A stretch of DNA of 6,542 nucleotides from the NCBI GenBank assembly GCA_020056645.1, contig JAGVHJ010000399.1:1-6542 (forward strand), written 5' to 3'. Positions 1 to 5,447 of this stretch are shown one piece after another (within the stretch, counting starts at the first letter, position 1; each line of letters begins with the position of its first letter). The notes under the pieces are model-generated. The model was given only the letters and a program-made list of their open reading frames with translations. It did not search any database and had not been told where the DNA came from. The position numbers and the translations under genes were made by a program. The DNA is from Desulfobacterales bacterium. GTDB taxonomy: Bacteria; Desulfobacterota; Desulfobacteria; Desulfobacterales; JAHIVH01.

Positions 1-1452
1 GCCAAGCGCGTTCCAGAGAAGACCCTTGAGACTTGGCGGAAGCTGGGCATCGTTCCACGGGGAGCCATGCGTGAGGTCATGGAGATGATCCACCGGACCG
101 CCATCGGCGTGGACCAGGATTATGAGAATCTGACCAAGCAGGCTAGCCGAACCGCACTCTCCGATGGGTGGGGCGGGTCCATGGTTTCAACCGAAATCTC
201 GGACATTCTCTTCGGTACTCCCTCGCCCGTGGCCATTGAGGTCAATATGGGTGTTCTAAAAGAAGACCAGGTGAACATCATCGTTCATGGGCATGAGCCC
301 AACCTGTTCGAATCCATGATCGTTTCCGTCCACTCTCCGGTCTTGAAAGAGGCCGCGAAAAAAGCGGGCGCCTCTGGAATCAACCTGGTGGGCATGTGCT
401 GCTCCGGTGCGGAGGTCATGGTGAGGCATGGAATCCCCCATGCGGGCAACTTTTCCTCGACCGAAGCGGTTCTCGTGACCGGAGCGGTGGACGCAATGAC
501 CGTGGACATCCAGTGCATCAAACAGGGACTTCAGAAGGTGGCCGAGTGTTACAATACACCGCTCTTTACAACCAACACCCGGTGCAAAATCGAAGGCGCT
601 ATTCACCTGGAGTTGAACGAACACGATCCCCTCTCCTGTACCGATGAAATTGTCATTAAGGCGATCAGCCGGTTCAAGGGAAGAAAAATGCCCGTGGAGA
701 TACCCCATCAGATAAACACCGGGGTTCATGGGTTCTCCCATGAGTATATCAACTATATGCTTGGAGGCTCTTTCCGTGGCGGTTATTCGCCGTTGAACGA
801 CAATATCATCAACGGGCGGATCAGAGGGGTTGCGGGTGTCGTTGGATGCACCAACCCCAGGGTGAAGCAGGATTATGTTCATGTGGAGCTTGTGCGGGAA
901 CTGATTAAAAACGACGTTCTGGTTCTTCAGACCGGGTGTTCCCAAATCGCACTCGCCAAGGCAGGGCTCACCACGCCGGAAGCCGCCTGTCTCGCAGGCC
1001 CCGGACTCGCAGAGGTTTGCGAAGCCGTTGGCATGCCGCCGGTATTGGGCATGGGCTCCTGCGTGGACAACAGCCGGATTCTCATCGCCGCGTCGGCCAT
1101 GGTCAGGGAAGGCGGGCTTGGCAATTCCATCGCGGATTTGCCGGTGGCGGGAGCCGCCCCCGAGTGGATGAGTGAAAAGGCCATCGCCATCGGACAATAC
1201 TTTGTGGCCTCCGGCGTTTTCACGGTGTTCGGCGTGACCTTCCCCATCGTCGAAAAAACTCGTTTTCACACCCTGCTCTTCGAAGGACTTGAAAAACAGG
1301 GGCTTGGAAAATGGGGCCATACTCCGGATCCCCATGAGATGGCCCGGATGATGATCCAGCATATCGACAAGAAACGAAAGGCCCTTGGCATCGACAAGAC
1401 ACGGGATCGTATCCTTGTCGACATGGCTGACAGGAGAGAGCTCGGTGCGTAG
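1..1452 (+). CDS. cooS: Anaerobic Ni-Fe carbon monoxide dehydrogenase, catalytic subunit (5'-truncated by window edge)
   Basis: CooS catalyses reversible oxidation of CO to CO2 at a [Ni-4Fe-4S] C-cluster in the cytoplasm, feeding electrons to ferredoxin or working with acetyl-CoA synthase. The frame is open from base 1, so the start lies upstream; 483 residues are visible against roughly 630-680 for the family. The N-terminal part carrying the B- and D-cluster cysteines is outside the window. Counting from the Met at 67, likely C-cluster ligands are His76 (in VHGHEPNL), Cys112 (GMCCSG; Cys111 is the adjacent conserved Cys), Cys150 (VDIQCI), Cys261 (VVGCTNPR), Cys291 (LQTGCSQ) and Cys332 (GMGSCVDNSR). 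Lys371 (SEKAIAIG) matches the active-site lysine. All visible ligands are present, so the enzyme should be functional. The internal ATG at 67 is not the real start. The gene ends in TAG at 1450-1452; no cooC or other CODH partner follows within the window. Family assignment is secure; its pathway role is not shown. Confidence 0.96.
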   Translation, partial: AKRVPEKTLETWRKLGIVPRGAMREVMEMIHRTAIGVDQDYENLTKQASRTALSDGWGGSMVSTEISDILFGTPSPVAIEVNMGVLKEDQVNIIVHGHEPNLFESMIVSVHSPVLKEAAKKAGASGINLVGMCCSGAEVMVRHGIPHAGNFSSTEAVLVTGAVDAMTVDIQCIKQGLQKVAECYNTPLFTTNTRCKIEGAIHLELNEHDPLSCTDEIVIKAISRFKGRKMPVEIPHQINTGVHGFSHEYINYMLGGSFRGGYSPLNDNIINGRIRGVAGVVGCTNPRVKQDYVHVELVRELIKNDVLVLQTGCSQIALAKAGLTTPEAACLAGPGLAEVCEAVGMPPVLGMGSCVDNSRILIAASAMVREGGLGNSIADLPVAGAAPEWMSEKAIAIGQYFVASGVFTVFGVTFPIVEKTRFHTLLFEGLEKQGLGKWGHTPDPHEMARMMIQHIDKKRKALGIDKTRDRILVDMADRRELGA

Positions 1453-1510
1453 AACAAGAATGGTACGTGTTGGTTCAGAGATTTCTTTCCATCATGGATT
1501 AGGGGTATTT

Positions 1511-1570
1511 CCAGAAAATGGATAGACCCCAATCTCCCTCCTCCCCGGCGTCTCTGGGGTCCCTATCTGG
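1511..1570 (+). other. Imperfect hairpin downstream of cooS
   Basis: CCAGA (1511-1515) pairs with TCTGG (1566-1570), and GACCCCA (1525-1531) pairs with TGGGGTC (1555-1561), separated by a bulge and enclosing a pyrimidine-rich loop of 23 nt. It starts about 60 nt after the cooS stop. No T-run follows, so it is not a classical intrinsic terminator; it could be a 3'-UTR stabilising structure or a repeat remnant. Confidence 0.35.
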
Positions 1571-1604
1571 CCCTGGAGACGCTCTTCTTAAACTCGAAAA
1601 ATTC

Positions 1605-1721
1605 GTAACTATTCAGCAGCTATTCATCAAGATGGCGAAAAGCCCGTTTTGTTCGTTCCCTATTTTTTTCGGGAGCTTCTTGGTTTTTTGCCACTAAAAC
1701 AAGGCTCTACTGAATAGTTAC
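1605..1721 (+). mobile_element. MITE-1: 117-bp non-autonomous element with GTAA ends (IS66-like)
   Basis: The element is bounded by perfect 12-bp terminal inverted repeats, GTAACTATTCAG at 1605-1616 and CTGAATAGTTAC at 1710-1721. It is flanked by AAAAATTC (1597-1604) and AAAAATTT (1722-1729), an 8-bp target duplication with one mismatch. It matches the reverse complement of the copy at 3838-3954 at 111 of 117 positions with no gaps. It has no coding capacity, so it must be mobilised in trans. GTAA termini together with 8-bp duplications are the known hallmarks of the IS66 family; that parentage is inferred, since no full-length relative is in the window. Confidence 0.85.
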
Positions 1722-1767
1722 AAAAATTTTTGACCATCGTTTCAGCCGCTTATTATCGTTTCTCGTC

Positions 1768-1784
1768 ACGAGGCTCTGCCTCGT
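1768..1784. repeat. Short GC-rich palindrome, REP-like
   Basis: ACGAGGC (1768-1774), loop TCT, GCCTCGT (1778-1784): a perfect 7-bp stem with a 3-nt loop. It extends by two further pairs past one mismatch (GTC before, AAC after). No T-run follows, so termination is unlikely. The shape resembles repetitive extragenic palindromes built on a GAGGC/GCCTC stem; repetition in the genome cannot be judged from one copy. Confidence 0.4.
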
Positions 1785-1950
1785 AACCACTATCCACGCC
1801 GAGCTCATGGAAGAAAATGCCGGGTGATGCGGATTGATATAGACGATGATCAAGGCCAAAAATTCTTTCTCGTGTGGTTTTGCCTTTACACCCGTGAGCG
1901 ATTTGATTAAAGATCGAAAGAGCCTCTTTTCAATCGTGTTTTACCAAAAG

Positions 1951-2093
1951 CCTATGTGTAATTCCATTTTGCATTCAAGATGATCCAAGGCGGCAAGGAG
2001 GAGGCCCCGGAGAGGCATGTGGAATAATACGTCGAGGAGTCGACGACACAGCAGACGAAGATAGCGCTTTGAATACGAATGGAATACACAAGG
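1951..2093. repeat. 143-bp element bounded by imperfect inverted repeats, running into the UbiA-1 5' region
   Basis: The left arm 1951-1979 (begins CCTATGTGTA, contains ATTCCATT, ends ATTCAAG) is matched on the opposite strand by the right arm 2068-2093 (TTTGAATA ... GGAATACACAAGG). The roughly 26-bp arms pair with a few mismatches and single-base gaps. The GC-rich interior is not symmetric apart from a small hairpin, CGTCGA-GGAG-TCGACG, at 2030-2045. No target duplication is evident. The ATG at 2079 lies inside the right arm. This appears to be a second, unrelated miniature element or intergenic repeat; a single copy in the window makes that tentative. Confidence 0.5.
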
Positions 2094-2117
2094 ATTAAAA
2101 AAATCAGCGATGGTTCC

Positions 2118-2951
2118 ATGCCGCAAGTGATCAATTACCTGAAACTGTTCCGCTTTGATGCGGCCCTCATTTCGTTTTTCACCTATCTGACCGGCGCCGC
2201 CATCGCCGGTGCGCCGGGAGGGAAGGATTTGCTGATGGCCCTTCTGATCACTGGCGTTTCCACCAATTTCATCTACTCGTTCAACTCATGGGCCGACCGG
2301 GATATCGACCGGATAAACAAAGGATTCCGCCCGATTCCCTCCGGAAAAATAGAGGCCCGTCACGCCCTCTTCTACTCGGTTATTCTCCTTCTCCTCTCGT
2401 GTCTCTACCCGTTCCTGGTATTCAAAAATTCCGTCACACTCATTCTTTTCCTGCTTCTGCCGCTATTGGGGATATTATATTCCGCCAAACCCTTCCGGTT
2501 CCGGAGCCAGCCGCTCTTGTCGATCCTGACCATCAGCACCGGCCTCGTGATCCCCATCCTTACCGGTTATCTCATGAACACGCCTGACCTCTCGGCCCTC
2601 CCCTTTTTCATGACCCTATATCTCTACTGCCTTTTTGTGATTCCCTTAAAACAGATCGAAGAAGAGAAGGAGGATATCACGTTCCAGGCTCCCAATCTCT
2701 ATCTCACCTATGGAAAGGGTCTTCTTTTATTTTCAGCCGGGGGGCTTTTTTTCAATTTTTTCATCTCTTTCTTCATTATCCAGGACCTTGAGCTCCGGAT
2801 GTCGGCCCTTCTCTTCAACCTGAGCACACTCATTTTGATCGTCGCCTTTCTGGTGCTCCAGCGTCATCTGAACCGGCTCTATCACGCCATTATCCGGATG
2901 GTGATTGTCGAAAGCGCAATCTTATTCGCCCTATTAACCCTCTTTTTTTGA
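2118..2951 (+). CDS. UbiA-superfamily integral membrane prenyltransferase (UbiA-1)
   Basis: UbiA enzymes transfer an isoprenyl diphosphate tail onto an acceptor (aromatic ring, carotenoid, glycerol phosphate and others) inside the membrane, using Mg2+ held by two Asp-rich motifs. Numbered from the ATG at 2118 (277 aa), motif 1 is intact: N56-xxx-D60-xxx-D64 in NSWADRDID, followed by RPIPSG. About nine hydrophobic segments are visible. The second motif is degenerate: KQIEEEKED gives Gln179, Glu182 and Asp186 where Asp, Asp, Asp is usual. An in-frame ATG at 2079 would add 13 residues, but it lies inside the arm of a repeat and has no Shine-Dalgarno; 2118 also lacks a good one, so the start is uncertain. 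The gene abuts a second UbiA gene (stop TGA at 2949-2951). Substrate cannot be assigned. Confidence 0.85.
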   Translation: MPQVINYLKLFRFDAALISFFTYLTGAAIAGAPGGKDLLMALLITGVSTNFIYSFNSWADRDIDRINKGFRPIPSGKIEARHALFYSVILLLLSCLYPFLVFKNSVTLILFLLLPLLGILYSAKPFRFRSQPLLSILTISTGLVIPILTGYLMNTPDLSALPFFMTLYLYCLFVIPLKQIEEEKEDITFQAPNLYLTYGKGLLLFSAGGLFFNFFISFFIIQDLELRMSALLFNLSTLILIVAFLVLQRHLNRLYHAIIRMVIVESAILFALLTLFF

Positions 2952-2958
2952 AAAAAGG

Positions 2959-2968
2959 CCCCCCCCCC
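2959..2968 (+). repeat. C10 homopolymer between putative RBS and ATG of UbiA-2
   Basis: Ten consecutive C residues separate AAAAAAGG (2951-2958) from ATG 2969. Slippage here would change the RBS-to-start spacing, or shift the frame if TTG 2948 is the start. A C8 run also occurs at 3393-3400 within the YSTPPW codons of the same gene. Confidence 0.9.
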
Positions 2969-3841
2969 ATGACGCAATCGCTTCTGATAAGGCTCATGAA
3001 AACAAGCCGGCCCTTTTTCTGGGTCATTCTCCCCCTGGCCTATCTGACGGGCCTCTCTTACAGCGAAAACGGTCTTTCCCATCCTGAGTTTCGGTTCACC
3101 CCGATCATGATTTTTCAAATGATTTTTCTCTCCTTTCCTTTCTGCATTTTCACATTCGGGCTAAACGACCTCCATGACATCGCCTCCGATGGCGTAAACG
3201 CCCGAAAACTCAAAACAAAGGGAATCGCCCTTTTATCCGAAGGAACGGTGCTACAGAATCTTTCTCCATCGGTAATTTATCTCGGAGCTCTTCTTACCGC
3301 GATCGGCATGGTAAGCCTCTCCATTCTCACCTCAAACCGGATGAACCTCTTTTACACCTTAAGCCTCCTGGTTCTCTCATTCACCTACTCCACCCCCCCC
3401 TGGCGGCTAAAGACAAGAGCCCCTCTTGACGCCATCACTGGTGGAATCATCGCGTGCCTGTGCCCTGCGGCAATGGGTTACACCCTGACCGACACCAATG
3501 GACTCCTCCCACCCCAGCTCTATCTCCTTACCTTTGCGGCCATGGGGTTTCACGCGTTTTCAACCATCATGGACGAAGAGCCCGACAGAGCGGCCGGAGA
3601 CCCGACTTTCGCCGTTCGATTCGGAAAACGGCCAGCGGCCCTGATTTCAGCAGCGGCGATCCTGTTGCTGGACCTCTCTTTGAATAATAGGTTTTTCCAA
3701 TTTTTTGCGGGATTCTGTGGGGTGTTGATCTTCTACGTGGCGTTCTTTCCGTCGGCGAAAGTGGCAAGGCGGATCTATCTGATCATTTTCGGAATGGGAG
3801 TGATTCTCTCCCTTGTATGGCTCATCCCATTTTTTCTGTAA
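2969..3841 (+). CDS. UbiA-superfamily prenyltransferase with both Asp motifs (UbiA-2), possibly lycopene-elongase-like
   Basis: 290 aa from the ATG at 2969, with about nine membrane segments. Motif 1 is N66-D-xx-D70-xxx-D74 (NDLHDIASD), followed by GVNARK; motif 2 is D202-xxx-D206 (DEEPDRAAG) followed by FAVRFG; the YSTPPWRLK segment (140-148) is typical of the family. The N-terminal SRPFFW pattern and NARK after motif 1 recall carotenoid-type prenyltransferases (lycopene elongases), but acceptor and prenyl donor are not determined. An alternative TTG start at 2948 overlaps the UbiA-1 stop (TTGA) and would add MKKGPPP; no Shine-Dalgarno precedes it, whereas AAAAAAGG (2951-2958) precedes the ATG, so ATG is preferred. 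A run of ten C fills the spacer before that ATG. The Leu codon and TAA stop are partly supplied by the end of MITE-2. Confidence 0.88.
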   Translation: MTQSLLIRLMKTSRPFFWVILPLAYLTGLSYSENGLSHPEFRFTPIMIFQMIFLSFPFCIFTFGLNDLHDIASDGVNARKLKTKGIALLSEGTVLQNLSPSVIYLGALLTAIGMVSLSILTSNRMNLFYTLSLLVLSFTYSTPPWRLKTRAPLDAITGGIIACLCPAAMGYTLTDTNGLLPPQLYLLTFAAMGFHAFSTIMDEEPDRAAGDPTFAVRFGKRPAALISAAAILLLDLSLNNRFFQFFAGFCGVLIFYVAFFPSAKVARRIYLIIFGMGVILSLVWLIPFFL

Positions 3842-3954
3842 CTATTCAGTATGGCCTTGTTTTAGTGACAAAAAGCCAAGAAGCTCCCGCAAAAAATAGG
3901 GAACGAACAAAACGGGCTTTTCGCCATCTTGATGAATCGCTGCTGAATAGTTAC
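3838..3954 (-). mobile_element. MITE-2: inverted second copy of the 117-bp GTAA-ended element
   Basis: Its 12-bp terminal inverted repeats at 3838-3849 and 3943-3954 are identical to those of MITE-1. It has the same length and differs from MITE-1's reverse complement at only six bases. Perfect 8-bp target duplications TTTTTTCT flank it at 3830-3837 and 3955-3962. Having its own duplication shows an independent insertion, not one end of a composite transposon. It overlaps the last four bases of UbiA-2: G3838 completes the final Leu codon and TAA at 3839-3841 is the stop. It widens the gap to the next gene from an inferred 29 nt to 154 nt. Confidence 0.9.
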
Positions 3955-3995
3955 TTTTTTCTTTAACCGCCCTCACTGTAAACGGAGAGAAACCA

Positions 3996-4976
3996 ATGAG
4001 CACTCAAAAAAAAATTTTTCAATTCAAGGCCCTGCGGCTGATGGAGGTGGGGGCACCTCTCTTTTTCATCCTTGCGGCGTCGCTGAGATGTTTTCTCGAG
4101 ACACGGATTTTTTCCACCTTTGACGATTTTTCCTACTACACCCTCTTCCACCATGTGCTCTGGTATGTAACCGCCATCTCATCGGTATTGGTTTTCTTGA
4201 GTCTCTATCTAAAAGTGACGCCAAGGAAGCTTCTATGGCTTTATTGGGGCGGTGTTATCATCTTTATTCCTGTTTTCCATTCAATGGTTACTCACACGCC
4301 CATGAACCTCGAATATTTTGCGGGATCATTCTCAGATATTCTCCGCTATTCCCTCTCGGCAGGATGGGAATATGAGAGAAACCGCTCTCAGTTTTTCGCC
4401 ATTATAACCCTCGATATAGGTGTGTTCATCACCGGCTACGCCTATTCCCGAAGCCTGAAAAGGGCGTTAGGGGCACTGGCGGGTGTCCATCTGATTTTAA
4501 CACTGGTCGGAACAAAATGGTTTAGTGATCAGGATGGCCCGCAGACCCTTATTTTTATCCGATCCGCCTTTACCGGCCATGTGTTCATGGCCCTCATCTG
4601 GCTTCAGGCAGCCTCGTTTCTGACAATAGCGCTGGTGGGAATTGAAAAGAGGGCTGGGCTTGCCGAGAACCATCCGGGTCCTCATCTTGCAATAGCGGTT
4701 GCGGCATGGATGCTCGTGGCAGGGATACTATACGTAACCGGAATATTTAACAAAGGATTCGATGCCATCACCGCTTCATCGCCTGTGTGGGCTGGCATTC
4801 TTCTTTTTTATGGATTCTCAAAAAAAAAGGAGGATCTTTATCCATCCCCCTTTTTCGCTACGATCCTCGCGGTCATTCTTGTTGTTCAGCTTCTGGTTAC
4901 GGTTCCCTTATATTTTCCGGGCAATGCCACCCTGAATCCCCAGAAAATCGTTCAGCCCCTTTTTTATTCAAACTGA
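3996..4976 (+). CDS. Conserved-looking polytopic membrane protein of unknown function
   Basis: I do not recognise a family. The 326-aa product has about nine hydrophobic segments (roughly 17-33, 49-72, 79-97, 133-150, 155-171, 190-215, 229-249, 260-274, 285-307), a short basic cytoplasmic-looking N-terminus and no cleavable signal peptide. Histidines occur near membrane segments: H52-H53 (FHHVLWY), H95, H100, H165 and H195. An acidic/aromatic loop at 103-130 and the C-terminal KKKEDLYPSP loop are the main soluble parts. The start is well supported by GGAGAG (3984-3989) six nt before ATG. It lies downstream of two UbiA genes and was probably co-transcribed with them before MITE-2 inserted, so a role in the same lipid pathway is inferred only from position. 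An A9 run (4006-4014) falls in codons 4-7 and another (4820-4828) near the 3' end. Its stop overlaps the convergent remnant's 3' end by 13 bp. Confidence 0.8.
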   Translation: MSTQKKIFQFKALRLMEVGAPLFFILAASLRCFLETRIFSTFDDFSYYTLFHHVLWYVTAISSVLVFLSLYLKVTPRKLLWLYWGGVIIFIPVFHSMVTHTPMNLEYFAGSFSDILRYSLSAGWEYERNRSQFFAIITLDIGVFITGYAYSRSLKRALGALAGVHLILTLVGTKWFSDQDGPQTLIFIRSAFTGHVFMALIWLQAASFLTIALVGIEKRAGLAENHPGPHLAIAVAAWMLVAGILYVTGIFNKGFDAITASSPVWAGILLFYGFSKKKEDLYPSPFFATILAVILVVQLLVTVPLYFPGNATLNPQKIVQPLFYSN

Positions 4977-5435
4977 AATCCAGGTAAAAGACCTGATTTT
5001 TCTGCATATTCGTAGATAACGATCACCAGATCGTCAAAATACATCGTCTCCCGGTCAACCTCGGCGGCGGCGCTGCCGTCGACGCCAAAGGTGTGCAAGC
5101 CCACCTCGGAAGGCGGATTGTCGTCATAGGTATCTGGCGTTGTAAGCTGGTTTGAAAAAAGGGAACTTGAACGTTTCTGGCTGTCGGAGGTGTATTCGTC
5201 ATCGCCTCGTTCGCAAACCCGTTTCTCGATATTGATAGCGCCCCAGCCAGACCCTTTCTGAATCTCATCCATCCGGCTGTTGTAGGCGTTATCCGGCCAT
5301 ATGGCCTGGGTGAAACAATTGGCGCAGTTGGTGGGCCATTGGATGGCCCACCCTGGGGTAGTCACTGGGATTGGCGAACCAAGCCTGGATCAGGTTGACC
5401 TTCTCCTTGGTGCTGTTGGTGGTATTCGGGCCCAT
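4964..5435 (-). pseudogene. Frameshifted 3' remnant of a secreted/pilin-like protein
   Basis: Two adjoining frames read as one protein. The first runs from ATG at 5435-5433 (MGPNTTNSTKEKVNLIQAWF, then ANPSDYP); the second continues GWAIQWPTNCANCFTQ and on to FDDLVIVIYEYAEK, ending at TAA 4966-4964. They join at a run of four G on the plus strand (5355-5358): removing one base gives uninterrupted NPSDYPGWAIQ and a 156-residue frame. A GTG at 5365-5363 could start the downstream 133-residue frame but has no convincing ribosome site. The sequence is polar, rich in Asn, Asp and Ser, with a CxxC (NCANC), and has no membrane segment; the FDDLVIVI tail resembles the end of prepilin-type or secreted proteins, a tentative assignment. 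The first frame is closed by TAG 12 nt upstream of its ATG, which is the TetR stop, so the N-terminus is missing and the gene is likely dead. Confidence 0.6.
4981..5003 (+). terminator. Possible weak intrinsic terminator after the membrane-gene run
   Basis: CAGGT (4981-4985), loop AAAAG, ACCTG (4991-4995), followed by ATTTTTCT. It begins four nt after the TGA stop of the polytopic membrane protein gene. The five-pair stem is short, so it may be only partly effective. It lies within the 3' end of the convergent remnant gene. Confidence 0.45.
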
Positions 5436-5447
5436 AGTTTGCAAATA

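Larger units (their letters stand above)
1453..2117. other. Gene-poor interval between cooS and the first UbiA gene
   Basis: About 660 bp without a convincing coding region. It contains, in order, an imperfect hairpin (1511-1570), MITE-1 with its target duplications (1597-1729), a short GC-rich palindrome (1768-1784) and an element bounded by inverted repeats (1951-2093). The largest forward frame between the repeats is 45 codons (1846-1983), with no ribosome binding site and no recognisable product. The clustering of repeats suggests a permissive insertion region. No clear sigma70 promoter for the membrane-gene run was identified by eye. Confidence 0.7.

Noticed and set aside
256..1362. Long open frame (368 codons) on the minus strand opposite cooS
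   Set aside because: It is the antisense shadow of a strongly conserved cooS; its translation is low-complexity, His/Gly-rich and shows no family motif.
1846..1983. 45-codon forward frame in the gap before UbiA-1
   Set aside because: No ribosome binding site, no recognisable sequence, and its 3' end runs into the repeat-bounded element.
2017..2064. 15-codon frame after a strong AAGGAGGAGG, a possible leader peptide for the UbiA operon
   Set aside because: It lies wholly inside the repeat-bounded element, is Arg/Ser-rich without any attenuator structure after it, and the spacing to ATG is long; chance is more likely.
1941..2134. 60-61-codon minus-strand frames before UbiA-1
   Set aside because: They simply read through the repeat-bounded element, with no start signal or known domain.
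1605..3954. CRISPR-like direct repeats
   Set aside because: Only two repeat copies, in inverted orientation, with terminal inverted repeats and target duplications; no spacer array.
1597..3962. The two MITEs as ends of one composite transposon carrying the UbiA genes
   Set aside because: Each copy has its own, different 8-bp duplication, showing two separate insertions.
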